Source: Rhizomonospora bruguierae
GTDB taxonomy: Bacteria; Actinomycetota; Actinomycetes; Mycobacteriales; Micromonosporaceae
Length of the DNA: 64,000 nucleotides
Assembly (NCBI RefSeq): GCF_018397995.1
Contig: NZ_BBQH01000021.1
Coordinates: forward strand, 28,321-92,320
Reading direction: 5' to 3'
In this document: positions 9,255 through 20,068 of the stretch, piece after piece
How the letters are laid out: the number at the start of each line of letters is the position of its first letter
Position numbering within the stretch: position 1 is the stretch's first letter
Notes under the pieces: model-generated
What the model was told of the DNA's origin: nothing
Seen by the model: only the letters and a program-made list of their open reading frames with translations
The model's database searches: none
Made by a program: the position numbers and the translations under genes

Positions 9255-10157
9255 ATGAGCGAGGTCACCGAGTCCCGCCGGGAGCGGGCCCGCCAGCGCC
9301 GGGGCGAGTTCCCGCCGGCGCCGCCGCCGCTGCCCGCACCCGTGCTCGACAGCCACACGCACCTGGACATCACCGTCGCGGAGGCGGGCATCCCCGGCAC
9401 CCCGCCGGGCGGCGACCCGCTCGCCACCGCCATCGAGATCGCCACGGCCGCCGGGGTGGACCGGCTGGTCCAGGTCGGGGTGGACGTCGGATCCTCCCGC
9501 TGGGGCGTGGCCGCCGCCCAGCGGCACCCGGCGATCCTGGCCACGGTGGCGCTGCACCCGAACGAGGCGCCCACCCTGGCCGCCGCCGGCACGCTGGACG
9601 AGGCGCTGCGCGCGATCGAGGCGCTGGCGGGCCACGAGCGGGTCCGCGGCGTCGGCGAGACCGGCCTGGACACGTTCCGCACCGGGGAGGAGGGCCGGGC
9701 CGCGCAGGAGGCGAGCTTCCGGGCCCACATCGCCGTCGCCAAGCGGTACGGCAAGGCGCTGGTGATCCACGACCGGGACGCGCACGCCCGGGTCCTGGAG
9801 ATCCTGGACGAGGAGGGCGCCCCCGAAACGGTCGTGCTGCACTGCTTCTCCGGCGACGAGGCGTTCGCCGCCGAGTGCGTGCGGCGGGGGTACGTGCTGA
9901 GCTTCGCCGGCACGGTCACCTTCACCAGCGCGGGTGACCTGCGCGCCGCCGCGAGGGTGACGCCGCCGGAGCAGCTGTTGGTCGAGACCGACGCCCCCTA
10001 CCTCACCCCCAGCCCGTACCGGGGTCGCCCCAACGCCTCGTACCTGATCCCGCTGACCGTCCGCGCGCTCGCCGAGGTCACCGGGGCGGACCTGGACGGG
10101 CTGTGCGCGGCGATCTCGGCGACCGGCGAGCGGGTGTTCGGCCCGTGGCGCCCGTGA
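9255..10157 (+). CDS. tatD: TatD family metal-dependent hydrolase (3'-5' DNase type)
   Basis: A 300-residue TIM-barrel metallohydrolase. Metal-site motifs in order: DSHTHLD near residue 32, GVGETGLD near 135 (Glu ligand), VIHDRDAH near 172, HCFSGD near 196 and ETDAPYL near 248 (Asp). TatD proteins are 3'-5' exonucleases implicated in DNA repair and quality control. The gene keeps the metG-tatD-rsmA order of actinobacteria, though rpfB is absent from its usual place after tatD. The C-terminus is complete ([10 protein letters not shown]). Confidence 0.94.
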   Translation: MSEVTESRRERARQRRGEFPPAPPPLPAPVLDSHTHLDITVAEAGIPGTPPGGDPLATAIEIATAAGVDRLVQVGVDVGSSRWGVAAAQRHPAILATVALHPNEAPTLAAAGTLDEALRAIEALAGHERVRGVGETGLDTFRTGEEGRAAQEASFRAHIAVAKRYGKALVIHDRDAHARVLEILDEEGAPETVVLHCFSGDEAFAAECVRRGYVLSFAGTVTFTSAGDLRAAARVTPPEQLLVETDAPYLTPSPYRGRPNASYLIPLTVRALAEVTGADLDGLCAAISATGERVFGPWRP

Positions 10158-10230
10158 GCGCGAGAAGCGCCCGGAGCGGGCCGGGCGGCGCGCAGTGCCC
10201 CGTGAGCGCGCCGGGCGAAAGATTGATTCC

Positions 10231-11100
10231 GTGACCGGGCTGTTGGGCCCGGCGGAGATCCGCGAACTGGCCGCCCGGCACGGCGTCACCCCCACCAAGC
10301 GGCTCGGCCAGAACTTCGTCCACGACCCGAACACCGTCCGCCGGATCGCCGCCGCCGCCGCGCTGGAACCCGACGACGTGGCCGTCGAGGTCGGCCCCGG
10401 CCTCGGCTCGCTCACCCTCGCGCTGCTGCCGGCCGCCCGGGTGGTGCACGCCGTCGAACTGGACCCGACCCTGGCCGCCGCCCTGCCGGTCACGGTGGCG
10501 GCGCGCGCCCCCGACCTGGCCGGCCGGCTCCGGGTGCACGCCGCCGACGCCCTCCGGGTCACCGCCGCCGACCTGGCGGACCCGCCGCCGACCGCGCTGG
10601 TGGCGAACCTGCCGTACAACGTCGCCGTCCCGGTGGTGCTGCACCTGCTGGCGGAGCTGCCCACTATCCGGCACGGGCTGGTCATGGTGCAGAAGGAGGT
10701 CGCGGACCGGCTCACCGCCGCGCCCGGCGGCCGCGTCTACGGGGTGCCCAGCGTCAAGCTCGCCTGGTACGCGTCCGCCCGCCCCGCCGGCCGGGTGCCG
10801 CCGAACGTCTTCTGGCCGGTCCCGAACGTGGACTCCGGCCTGGTCGCCTTCGCCCGTCGGGAGCCGCCCCGCCCGGACGTCCCGCGGGCCGCCGTGTTCG
10901 CCGTCGTCGACGCCGCGTTCGCCCAGCGCCGCAAGACTCTGCGCGCCGCGCTGGCGGGGTGGGCCGGCGGCCCGGACCGCGCGGAGCGGGTGCTGCGCGC
11001 CGCCGGCGTGGATCCGGGCGTCCGCGGCGAGCAGCTCACGGTCGGGCAGTTCACCGCCGTGGCCGCCGCCGGCCCCGCCCGCCACACCGCCCCCGAGTAG
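10231..11100 (+). CDS. rsmA: 16S rRNA dimethyladenosine transferase RsmA (KsgA)
   Basis: A 289-residue SAM methyltransferase that dimethylates A1518 and A1519 of 16S rRNA late in 30S assembly. Seen: [12 protein letters not shown] near residue 26 (Q-N-F signature), motif [15 protein letters not shown] near 50, motif [16 protein letters not shown] near 125, and the C-terminal helical cap with [13 protein letters not shown]. The GTG at 10231 begins the usual [15 protein letters not shown]-terminus; an upstream in-frame ATG at 10195 would add 12 basic residues not typical of the family. The reading frame ends 32 bases before the Uma2 relic. Confidence 0.95.
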   Translation: MTGLLGPAEIRELAARHGVTPTKRLGQNFVHDPNTVRRIAAAAALEPDDVAVEVGPGLGSLTLALLPAARVVHAVELDPTLAAALPVTVAARAPDLAGRLRVHAADALRVTAADLADPPPTALVANLPYNVAVPVVLHLLAELPTIRHGLVMVQKEVADRLTAAPGGRVYGVPSVKLAWYASARPAGRVPPNVFWPVPNVDSGLVAFARREPPRPDVPRAAVFAVVDAAFAQRRKTLRAALAGWAGGPDRAERVLRAAGVDPGVRGEQLTVGQFTAVAAAGPARHTAPE

Positions 11101-11132
11101 GCTGGCGGGGTGCCGGCAAGGAGGTGGGCTCC

Positions 11133-11525
11133 ATGAGCGCCGAAGCGGTTCCGCCCGAGCGCCGTGGTTGGGCTGGCCCCGACCTGCACCGTCAGCGGCT
11201 GGGCGACCAGAGCTTCGAGCCGGACGTGCTGCTGGCGCGGCGCGAGGGTGTGGCGTTCGACCGGCACGACGTGCCGGTCGAGCACGTCGTGCCGGCGGTC
11301 GAGGTGGTGTCGCCCGGCACGTGGCGGCGCGATCGGATCGAAAAGCCGGCGCAGTACGCCGCGGCTGGCATCCGCCACTACTGGCGAATCGAGCAGGACC
11401 CGGTGCACGTCTTCGCGGACGAGTTGGTCGGCGGCGCGGACAAGCCGGTCGCGGATTCGACCGTGGAGCTGGTATTGGAGCGGCCGTTCGACATCCGCCT
11501 GCCGATCCGGGACGTCACTCCGTGA
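11133..11525 (+). pseudogene. Uma2-family (DUF820) nuclease fold lacking its N-terminal half
   Basis: 130 codons with a strong AAGGAGGTGG before the ATG. The middle and end match Uma2: FEPDVLL near residue 29, the active-site strand PAVEVVSP near 54 (Glu ligand), KPAQYAAAGIRHYWRIE near 69 (Lys), then the usual C-terminal strands. Full-length members have about 190 residues. The first 60-70 (the dgxRyElidG region and first helices, with the first acidic ligand) are missing. They are replaced by a short unrelated leader, MSAEAVPPERRGWAGPDL. So it probably cannot cut DNA. Its stop overlaps the ispE start (GTGA), so it sits inside the rsmA-ispE operon as an insertion. Confidence 0.65.
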
Positions 11526-12483
11526 CCGAAGCCTGGTGGCCGCCGGAGGGCGAGGGGGGCGACCGGCCGCGGCCGGCGGGGGCCGGCTCGGTCCGGGTAC
11601 GGGTCCCCGCGAAGATCAATCTGTACCTCGGGGTCGGCCCGTTGCGGGGGGACGGCTACCACGAGGTCAGCACGGTTTACCACGCCATCTCCCTGTACGA
11701 CGAGCTGACCGCGCGCCGGGGCGACACCCTCACGCTGACCATGGAGGGGGAGGGCGCCGGCGAGTTGCCGCTCGACGAGAGCAACCTGATCATGCGGGCG
11801 GCCCGGGAACTGGCCGACTACGCCGGGGTGCGGGCGCACGCGCGGCTGCACCTGCGCAAGCAGATCCCGCTGGCGGGCGGGCTGGCCGGGGGCAGCGCGG
11901 ACGCCGCCGCCACGCTGGTGGCCTGCGACGCGCTGTGGGGTACCGGGCTGAGCCGGGAGGAACTGGCGGTGATCGCCGGACGGATCGGCTCGGACGTGCC
12001 GTTCCTGGTGCACGGCGGTACCGCGTTGGGCACCGGGCGGGGTGAGGCGGTGAGCCCGGTGCTGGCCCGGGCGGGTTCGTGGCACTGGGTGGTGACGCTG
12101 GCCGACGGCGGCCTGGCCACGCCGGAGGTGTACGCCCAGATCGACCGGATGCGGGCGGCGGGGGAGGCGCCCCGATCGGTCGACGCCCCGGACGACCTGC
12201 TCGCGGCGCTGCGGCAGCGGGACCCGGCGGTGCTGGGCGCCGCGCTCGGCAACGACCTGCAACCGGCCGCGCTGGCGCTGTGGCCGGCGCTGGGCAAGAC
12301 CCTCTCGGCGGGCCTGGAGGCGGGCGCCCTGGCGGCGATCGTCTCCGGATCGGGCCCGTCCTGCGTGTTCCTGGCCCGGGACCGGCCGGGCGCCGAGAAG
12401 CTTGCCGCGGACCTGGCGGCGGCGGGGGTGTGTCGGGCGGCCCGCACGGCACACGGTCCGGTGGCCGGGGCGCGCATCGTCTG

Positions 12484-12484
<1 letters not shown>
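11522..12484 (+). CDS. ispE: 4-(cytidine 5'-diphospho)-2-C-methyl-D-erythritol kinase
   Basis: A 320-residue GHMP kinase that phosphorylates CDP-methylerythritol in the non-mevalonate isoprenoid pathway, feeding menaquinone and polyprenyl carriers. GHMP motifs: VPAKINLYLGV near residue 29, the glycine-rich ATP loop PLAGGLAGGSADAAATL near 115, and IVSGSGPSCVF near 275. The first 20 residues are a low-complexity extension. The GTG overlaps the previous stop. The TGA overlaps the next ATG (TGATG), indicating translational coupling to the ABC-F gene. Confidence 0.94.
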
Positions 12485-14256
<1,772 letters not shown>

Positions 14257-14348
14257 GCGGGCGCTCGAGCGGCCCCGATAGGGTTGCCGGAGCCGACGTA
14301 CGCAACAATCTTGGCTAACCGAGCAGCCGACCCGCGCGGGAGATCAGC

Positions 14349-14837
14349 ATGCACACACCCGTCAACCACCCGCTCCGCCCGTTCTACCGGACCCTGGTCG
14401 CGCTCACCGGCCTGTACCTGGTGGTCTTCGGCGTGGTGGGCCTGGTCACCACGGGCGACGAGAAGGGGATCGGCCGCAGCGACGCGCGCGTGCTCGGTCA
14501 GGGCGCGAACCTCACGCTGGCGGTGATCTTCCTGGTGCTCGGCGTGGTCGTGCTGGCCGGCGTGTTGGTCGGCCGCAACCTGGACGTCCTGCTGAACAAC
14601 TACCTGGGCTGGTCGTTGATCGGGATCGGCACGCTGTCGATGCTGGTGTCGCACACCGACGCCAACGTCCTCAACTTCACGATCATCACCTGTATCGTCG
14701 CGTACGCGGTCGGCCTGATGCTGGTGACCGCCGGCCTGTACGGCAAGGTCGGCCCGGTGCGGCCGGCGTCCGTCCCGCCCGCCGAGGGTGGCGCCGTCCA
14801 GGCAGTCGACCGGGAGGCGGAGCGCGCGTCCGTGTGA
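14349..14837 (+). CDS. DUF4383 membrane protein, copy 1
   Basis: 162 residues with four hydrophobic helices (~16-33, ~55-78, ~85-103, ~110-130) and a cytoplasmic-looking tail. The VNHPLRPFYR start and the HTDANVLNFTI segment are DUF4383 signatures. The family is widespread in actinomycetes, with no proven role. It lies in tandem with a second copy 40 bases downstream that begins with the same VNHPLRPFYR. GGGAG precedes the ATG. Confidence 0.85.
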   Translation: MHTPVNHPLRPFYRTLVALTGLYLVVFGVVGLVTTGDEKGIGRSDARVLGQGANLTLAVIFLVLGVVVLAGVLVGRNLDVLLNNYLGWSLIGIGTLSMLVSHTDANVLNFTIITCIVAYAVGLMLVTAGLYGKVGPVRPASVPPAEGGAVQAVDREAERASV

Positions 14838-14877
14838 CCCGGCTGCGCGCCCCCGGTATCGGGCGCACAATCCGGAT

Positions 14878-15348
14878 ATGGCGCATTACCCGGTCAACCA
14901 CCCGCTACGGCCGTTCTACCGGGTGTTGACCTTCCTGATCGGCGCGTACGTGCTGGCCTTCGGGATCCTGGGCGCGACCCGTACCTGGGGCCAGCCGGCG
15001 TTCGACCGGCACGGCACCTGGGTGCTGCTGCTGCGCACGAACCTGGCGTTCGCGATCCTGTCCATCGTCACGGGCGCGGTCGTGCTGGCCTGCGCGCTGG
15101 TCGACGGCCGGCTGCTGCACTTCCCGCTGATGGTCATCGGCTGGATCTTCGTGGGCGCCGGCTTCGCGGCCATGGCGGTCATGCAGACGCGGGCGAACGT
15201 CTTCGCGCTCTCCATGGTCAACGCGCTCGCCATGCTGGTGTTCGGCCTGCTGCTGATCGCGGCGGGGCTCTACAGCCAGACGGGCAACCTCGCGGACACG
15301 GTACCCATGCACCGCCTGCGCGAGGCCGGCGCGGACGTGAGCCGGTAG
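14878..15348 (+). CDS. DUF4383 membrane protein, copy 2
   Basis: 156 residues with the same four-helix plan as its upstream neighbour. It shares the VNHPLRPFYR start and a matching MQTRANVFALSM segment where copy 1 has HTDANVLNFTI. The two are diverged tandem duplicates, probably co-transcribed. An earlier in-frame ATG exists at 14788 inside copy 1, but the start at 14878 fits the duplicate's N-terminus. The stop is immediately adjacent to the stop of the converging tetR gene. Confidence 0.85.
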   Translation: MAHYPVNHPLRPFYRVLTFLIGAYVLAFGILGATRTWGQPAFDRHGTWVLLLRTNLAFAILSIVTGAVVLACALVDGRLLHFPLMVIGWIFVGAGFAAMAVMQTRANVFALSMVNALAMLVFGLLLIAAGLYSQTGNLADTVPMHRLREAGADVSR

Positions 15349-16023
15349 CTACCGCCCGCCGCTTCGGGTCGGCATCGTCGGCTTCGCCTCGAGGTGGGAC
15401 AGGCCGTTCCAGGCCAGGTTCACCAGGTGCGCGGCGACCGTCTCGCGGCGTGGCTTGCGCACCTCCAGCCACCACCGGCCGGTCAGGGCCACCATGCCGA
15501 CCAGGGCCTGCGAGTACAGTTCGGCGAGCTTCGGGTCGTACCCGCGGGTCTTGAACTCGGCGCCGAGTATGTGCTCGACCTGGTGCGCGATGTCGTTGAG
15601 CACGCTGGAGAAATTGCCGGTGGCGGACATCGGCGGCGACTCGCGGACCAGCACCCGGAACCCGTCGGTCTCCTCCTCGATGTACGTGAGCAGCGCGTGG
15701 GCGGCCTGCTCCAGCAGTTCGCGGGGGTGCCCGGCGGTGAGGGCGGTGGTGATTCGGGACAGCAGCGAGCGGACCTCCCGGTCCACCACCACCGCGTATA
15801 GGCCCTCCTTGCCCCCGAAGTGCTCGTACACGACGGGTTTGGAGACCTTGGCGCGGGAGGCCACCTCCTCTATGGAGGTGGCATCGAAACCGCGCTCGGC
15901 GAACAGCTGCCGCCCGATCGCTATCAACTGCTCGCGCCGTTGCGTCGCGGACATCCGCACCCGGGAGCTGTTCTTGGGGGGCGACGCGGGCGGGACGGGC
16001 GGGATATCGGTCACCGGACCCAT
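15349..16023 (-). CDS. TetR/AcrR family regulator, probable controller of the adjacent desaturase
   Basis: 224 residues with an N-terminal TetR helix-turn-helix: RREQLIAIGRQLFAERGF, then TSIEEVASRAKVSKPVVYEHF (turn helix around residues 53-70). A helical ligand domain follows, with WWLEVRKP near residue 190. The extended ...PPKNSSRVRMSATQRR lead-in is typical of the actinobacterial orthologue (Mycobacterium Rv1019 sits in the same neighbourhood). It starts 38 bases after the desaturase stop, on the same strand, suggesting an operon. GTG three codons in (MTDIPP) is an alternative start. I infer autoregulation through the palindromes at 17058-17086. Confidence 0.85.
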   Translation of the reverse strand: MGPVTDIPPVPPASPPKNSSRVRMSATQRREQLIAIGRQLFAERGFDATSIEEVASRAKVSKPVVYEHFGGKEGLYAVVVDREVRSLLSRITTALTAGHPRELLEQAAHALLTYIEEETDGFRVLVRESPPMSATGNFSSVLNDIAHQVEHILGAEFKTRGYDPKLAELYSQALVGMVALTGRWWLEVRKPRRETVAAHLVNLAWNGLSHLEAKPTMPTRSGGR

Positions 16024-16061
16024 CCTGCCAGGCGGGCCGGCTTGGGACCGGCCCGCGGCGC

Positions 16062-17033
16062 TCATGCTGCGATCTTGACGCGCTTCGCGTCCAGCCGTTC
16101 CGCCTTCGGCCAGCGCACGTCGGACACCGCGCCGACCTTCTCGAACAGCCAGATCACCCGGGCCGAGATGTCGATCTGGCCCCGGTCGACGCCGTGCCGG
16201 GCGCAGGTGGGGTCGGAGTGGTGCAGGTTGTGCCAGCTCTCGCCGAACGAGACGATCGCCAGCGGCCAGAAGTTCGTGGCCTTGTCGCCGTTGCGCACCT
16301 CGAACGGGCGCTCGCCGTACACATGGCAGACCGAGTTGATCGACCAGGTGATGTGGTGCAGCAGCGCGATCCGGATCAGCCCGGCCCAGAAGAACGCGGT
16401 CAGCGCGCCCTGCCACGACCAGGTGACCAGCCCGCCGGCGGCGGCGGGCGCGATCAGCGTGGTGGCGATCAGCAGCGGGAAGCCTTTGTCGACGCGGCGG
16501 ATGTCCTTGTCGGCGAGCAGGTCCGGGGCGAACCGCGACCGGTTGGACAACTCGCGGTGGAACAGCCAGCCCACGTGCGCGTGCAGCAGGCCCTTGGTCA
16601 GGCCCCAGAAGGTGGCGCCGAACCGCCAGGGTGAGTGCGGGTCACCCGCCAGGTCGGAGAAGGCGTGGTGGCGCCGGTGGTCGGCGACCCACTGGGTCAC
16701 GTTGCCCTCCACGGCGAGGGTGCCGGCGATCGCCAGGGTGATCCGCAGCCAGCGCTTGGCCTTGAATGAGCCGTGGGTGAGGTACCGGTGGAAGCCGACC
16801 GTGATGCCCAGCCCGGAGATCACGTACATGACCGCCCCGATGGCCACGTCGGTCCAGCTCAGCCAGCCACCCCAGGCGACCGGCACGGCCGCGATCAGGG
16901 CCAGGAACGGGATCACCACGAACGACCACAGGCCGATCAGGATGCCCAGGGACTGGCGGCCCTCGGTCAGCGGCTTGGGGCCGCCCTGACTCGGGGTTGT
17001 CTGCTGATCGACCATAGTGGACGGCATTGGCAC
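16062..17033 (-). CDS. acyl-CoA / fatty-acid delta-9 desaturase
   Basis: A 323-residue membrane di-iron desaturase that introduces a cis double bond into acyl chains with O2. All three histidine boxes are present: HRYLTH near residue 81, HRRHH near 118 and HNLHH near 262. Hydrophobic segments lie around 28-50, 55-75, 188-210 and 220-235. Like stearoyl-CoA desaturases, it needs ferredoxin or another electron donor, not encoded here. It is followed by a TetR gene and preceded by two adjacent inverted repeats, so expression is probably tuned to membrane fluidity or acyl-CoA level. Confidence 0.93.
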   Translation of the reverse strand: MPMPSTMVDQQTTPSQGGPKPLTEGRQSLGILIGLWSFVVIPFLALIAAVPVAWGGWLSWTDVAIGAVMYVISGLGITVGFHRYLTHGSFKAKRWLRITLAIAGTLAVEGNVTQWVADHRRHHAFSDLAGDPHSPWRFGATFWGLTKGLLHAHVGWLFHRELSNRSRFAPDLLADKDIRRVDKGFPLLIATTLIAPAAAGGLVTWSWQGALTAFFWAGLIRIALLHHITWSINSVCHVYGERPFEVRNGDKATNFWPLAIVSFGESWHNLHHSDPTCARHGVDRGQIDISARVIWLFEKVGAVSDVRWPKAERLDAKRVKIAA

Positions 17034-17057
17034 CTCACCAAAGGGGTCTGGTTACGC

Positions 17058-17086
17058 TTACGTCACCGTAACCTACGGGACCGTAG
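17058..17086. promoter_or_regulatory. two inverted repeats upstream of the desaturase, probable TetR operator
   Basis: TTACGTCACCGTAA (17058-17071; arms TTACG/CGTAA) is followed after one base by CTACGGGACCGTAG (17073-17086; arms CTACGG/CCGTAG). They lie 25-53 bases upstream of the desaturase start. The shared TACG/CGTA half-site and the neighbouring TetR gene make this the likely operator. The binding assignment is inference. Confidence 0.65.
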
Positions 17087-17192
17087 TGTGACAGTGCTCC
17101 GCGAATGTCGGCTGACTGTGCGTTCCCTGGATGCCGTGGGCTAATCACCACGGTCGGGACCGGTAAGGTGTACCTGCGGCCGACGCCGCCCG

Positions 17193-17263
17193 TCCCGGGT
17201 CGTCTAATGGCAGGACGTCAGGTTTTGGTCCTGATTATAGGGGTTCGAATCCTCTCCCGGGAG
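17193..17263 (+). tRNA. tRNA-Gln (anticodon UUG)
   Basis: A cloverleaf can be drawn. Acceptor stem TCCCGGG / CCCGGGA with discriminator G at 17263. D arm around GTCTAATGGCAGGAC. Anticodon stem TCAGG/CCTGA with loop TTTTGGT, giving anticodon TTG. T arm AGGGG-TTCGAAT-CCTCT (one G-T pair). CCA is not encoded. It lies 53 bases before glmU. Confidence 0.95.
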
Positions 17264-17316
17264 CAGTCACATCACTCTCCGTATCGCCTCGCTGTCGCCG
17301 TGACGGGAGTCCCATC

Positions 17317-18804
17317 GTGAGCCAGGCCCGCACCGTGGTCGTCCTCGCCGCCGGCGAGGGCAAGCGGATGAAGTCGGCACTGCCGAAGGTCCTGCACCCG
17401 CTGTTGGGCCGGACGCTGCTCGGTCACGTGCTGGCCGCCGCGGCGCCCGCGGCGGCCGACCGCACCGTCGTCGTGGTCGGCTTCGGCGCCGACCAGGCCA
17501 CCGCGCACCTCGCCGAGATCGCCCCGCAGGCCACCGCGGTGCTCCAGGCCGAGCAGCGGGGCACCGGGCACGCCGTGCGCGTCGCCCTGGCGGCGGTACC
17601 GGAGCCGACCGGCACCGTCGTCGTGCTCAACGGCGACGTGCCCCTGCTGCGCTCACGGACCGTGACCGCGCTGGTCGAGGCGCACGAGGCGGGCGGGGCC
17701 GCGGCGACCGTGCTCACCGCCCAGGTGCCCGACCCGACCGGCCTCGGCCGCGTCGTGCGCGCCCCCGGCGGCGGGGTGGAGCGGATCGTCGAGCACCGGG
17801 ATGCCACCGCCGAGGAACTCGCCATCCGGGAGATCAACGCCGGCATCTACGCGTTCGACGCCGCCCTGCTGCGGGCCGCCCTGGGCAAGCTGTCCACCGA
17901 CAACGACCAGGGCGAGGAGTACCTGACGGACGTGTTCGGCCTGCTCGGCGCGGCCGGTCACCCGATCGCCGCGCACCTGGCCACGGACGTCACCGAGACG
18001 CTCGGCTGCAACGACCGGTCCGAGTTCGCCGCCCTGCGCGCGCTGCTGCGCGACCGGGTCAACCGGGAGTGGATGCTCTCCGGGGTCACCATCCTCGACC
18101 CCGCAACCACCTGGATCGACGTGACCGTCCGGCTGGAGCGGGACGCGGTGGTGGACCAGAACACCCAGCTGCGCGGCGCCACGGTGGTCGGCGCGGAGGC
18201 GGTCGTGGGTCCGGACTGCACGCTGATCGACACCACGATCGGTGCGGGCGCCACGGTGCTGCGCAGCCACACCGAGGAGGCGGTGATCGGGGAGGGCGCC
18301 ACCGTCGGTCCCTTCTCGTACCTGCGCCCGGGTACCCGGATGGAGGAACGGGCGAAGGTCGGGGCGTTCGTGGAGACCAAGAACGCCACCCTGGGCGCCG
18401 GCGCCAAGGTGCCCCACCTCAGCTACGCCGGGGACGCCACGATCGGTCCGAAGGCCAACGTCGGCGCCGGGACGATCTTCGCCAACTACGACGGCGTCAA
18501 CAAGCACCACACCGAGGTGGGCGAGGCCGCCTTCGTCGGCAGCAACAGCGTGCTCGTGGCGCCCGTCCGGATCGGGGCGGGCGCGTTCACCGCCGCCGGC
18601 AGCGCGGTCGCCCAGGACGTCCCTCCCGGGGCGTTGGCGATCACCCGGGCGCCCCAGCACAACTCCGCCGGCTGGACGCCGCGCAAGCGCCCGGGTACCA
18701 CATACGCCGACGCCGCCGCTCGCGCGGGCGCGCGAGGTGAGACATCGCACCGAGAGTCGGCTGGCGGAGCCGGGGGTCCCGCGGGTGATACTGCAGGTGC
18801 GTAA
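17317..18804 (+). CDS. glmU: bifunctional N-acetylglucosamine-1-phosphate uridyltransferase / glucosamine-1-phosphate acetyltransferase
   Basis: A 495-residue enzyme making UDP-GlcNAc for peptidoglycan. The N-terminal Rossmann uridyltransferase shows LAAGEGKRMKSALPKVLH (~9-26), QRGTGHAV (~72) and LNGDVPLL (~105). The C-terminal left-handed beta-helix shows hexapeptide repeats, FVETKNATLG (~350) and the acetyltransferase His region GTIFANYDGVNKHHT (~387-401). A low-complexity tail of about 45 residues after KRPGTTYADAA is as in other actinobacteria. GTG start with GGGAG upstream. It is followed by prs, the same pairing as Rv1018c-Rv1017c. Confidence 0.96.
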   Translation: MSQARTVVVLAAGEGKRMKSALPKVLHPLLGRTLLGHVLAAAAPAAADRTVVVVGFGADQATAHLAEIAPQATAVLQAEQRGTGHAVRVALAAVPEPTGTVVVLNGDVPLLRSRTVTALVEAHEAGGAAATVLTAQVPDPTGLGRVVRAPGGGVERIVEHRDATAEELAIREINAGIYAFDAALLRAALGKLSTDNDQGEEYLTDVFGLLGAAGHPIAAHLATDVTETLGCNDRSEFAALRALLRDRVNREWMLSGVTILDPATTWIDVTVRLERDAVVDQNTQLRGATVVGAEAVVGPDCTLIDTTIGAGATVLRSHTEEAVIGEGATVGPFSYLRPGTRMEERAKVGAFVETKNATLGAGAKVPHLSYAGDATIGPKANVGAGTIFANYDGVNKHHTEVGEAAFVGSNSVLVAPVRIGAGAFTAAGSAVAQDVPPGALAITRAPQHNSAGWTPRKRPGTTYADAAARAGARGETSHRESAGGAGGPAGDTAGA

Positions 18805-18839
18805 TCCGACCACCCCCCACCCGCACGGGAGCCTCGTTC

Positions 18840-19820
18840 ATGGGCAGCATCGTCGCCGAGAACCGCAAGAGCCTGATGCTCTTCTCCGGCCGCGCCTTTC
18901 CGGAGTTGACCGCGGAGATCGGTGAGATCCTCGGGATCGCCCCGACGCCCACCACGGCGTACGAGTTCGCCAACGGCGAGATCTTCGTCCGGTACCAGGA
19001 GTCGGTCCGCGGCTCGGACGCGTTCGTGGTGCAGTCCATCACCCACGGCGTGAACACCTGGCTGATGGAAACCCTGATCATGGTGGACGCGCTGAAGCGC
19101 GGCTCCGCCAAGCGCATCACCGTGGTGCTCCCGTACTACCCGTATTCGCGACAGGACAAGAAGCACCGCGGCCGCGAGCCGATCTCCGCCCGGATGGTGG
19201 CCGACCTGCTCAAGACCTGCGGGGCCAACCGGATCCTCACGGTCGACCTGCACACCGCCCAGATCCAGGGCTTCTTCGACGGCCCGGTGGACCACCTGTT
19301 CGCCATGGACACGCTGGCCAGCTACATCGAGCGCAAGTACGCCGGCCGGCCGATGACGGTGGTCGCCCCCGATTCCGGCCGGGTCCGGGTCGGCGAGCGC
19401 TGGACCGACCGCCTCGGCGGCTGTCCGCTGGCCTTCATCCACAAGACCCGCGACCCGCTCAAGCCCAACCAGGTGGTCGCCAACCGGGTGCTGGGCGAGG
19501 TCGAGGACCGGGTCTGCCTGATCGTCGACGACATGATCGACACGGGCGGCACGATCACCAAGGCCGCCGAGATCCTGCGCGCCTCCGGCGCCGCCGAGAT
19601 CGTGGTCGCCGCCACCCACCCGCTGCTGTCCGACCCGGCCACCGAGCGGCTGAAGAACAGCCAGATCAGCGAGGTGGTGGTCTGCAACACGCTGCCGCTG
19701 CCCCCGGAGAAGCGACTCGACAAGATCACCGTGCTGTCGATCGCGCCGCTGCTGGGCCGGGCCATCCGCGAGGTCTTCGACGACGGCTCGGTCACCACCC
19801 TCTTCGGCGGGCTGAGCTGA
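18840..19820 (+). CDS. prs: ribose-phosphate pyrophosphokinase (PRPP synthetase)
   Basis: 326 residues. It makes PRPP from ribose-5-phosphate and ATP for nucleotide, His and Trp synthesis, and for decaprenyl-phosphoribose in related genera. Seen: the flexible-loop signature YYPYSRQDKKHRGREPISAR (~97-116), the His in DLHTAQIQGFF (~138) and the PRPP loop CLIVDDMIDTGGTI (~222-235). Full length. The start lies 35 bases after glmU, so the two are probably co-transcribed. It links to the nucleoside-salvage genes further along the window through ribose phosphates, though they are unlinked transcriptionally. Confidence 0.96.
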   Translation: MGSIVAENRKSLMLFSGRAFPELTAEIGEILGIAPTPTTAYEFANGEIFVRYQESVRGSDAFVVQSITHGVNTWLMETLIMVDALKRGSAKRITVVLPYYPYSRQDKKHRGREPISARMVADLLKTCGANRILTVDLHTAQIQGFFDGPVDHLFAMDTLASYIERKYAGRPMTVVAPDSGRVRVGERWTDRLGGCPLAFIHKTRDPLKPNQVVANRVLGEVEDRVCLIVDDMIDTGGTITKAAEILRASGAAEIVVAATHPLLSDPATERLKNSQISEVVVCNTLPLPPEKRLDKITVLSIAPLLGRAIREVFDDGSVTTLFGGLS

Positions 19821-20068
19821 CCTCACCCGGCCCTCCCGCCACAGCGCGCGGAGTCGGATTCGCGGACCCGGCGTGAACGGCAGGGGTCTGTCAGGGTAGG
19901 CTAGGACGGTTGCCACGGCGAGGGTGCTTCGTGGGCGGCCCCCGTCACGCGGCGGTTGGGCCGACCAGGGTTCCGTGATCGACGCGGTGCTCGGGCCCGT
20001 GCCCCGCGCGCACCTCCCTCTCCCCGGCACCGCAGCAGCCAGTCTGACGAAACAACAGGAGCACTTCC

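Noticed and set aside
15820..16989. 389-codon plus-strand frame over tetR and the desaturase
   Set aside because: No motif; both minus-strand genes are well supported.
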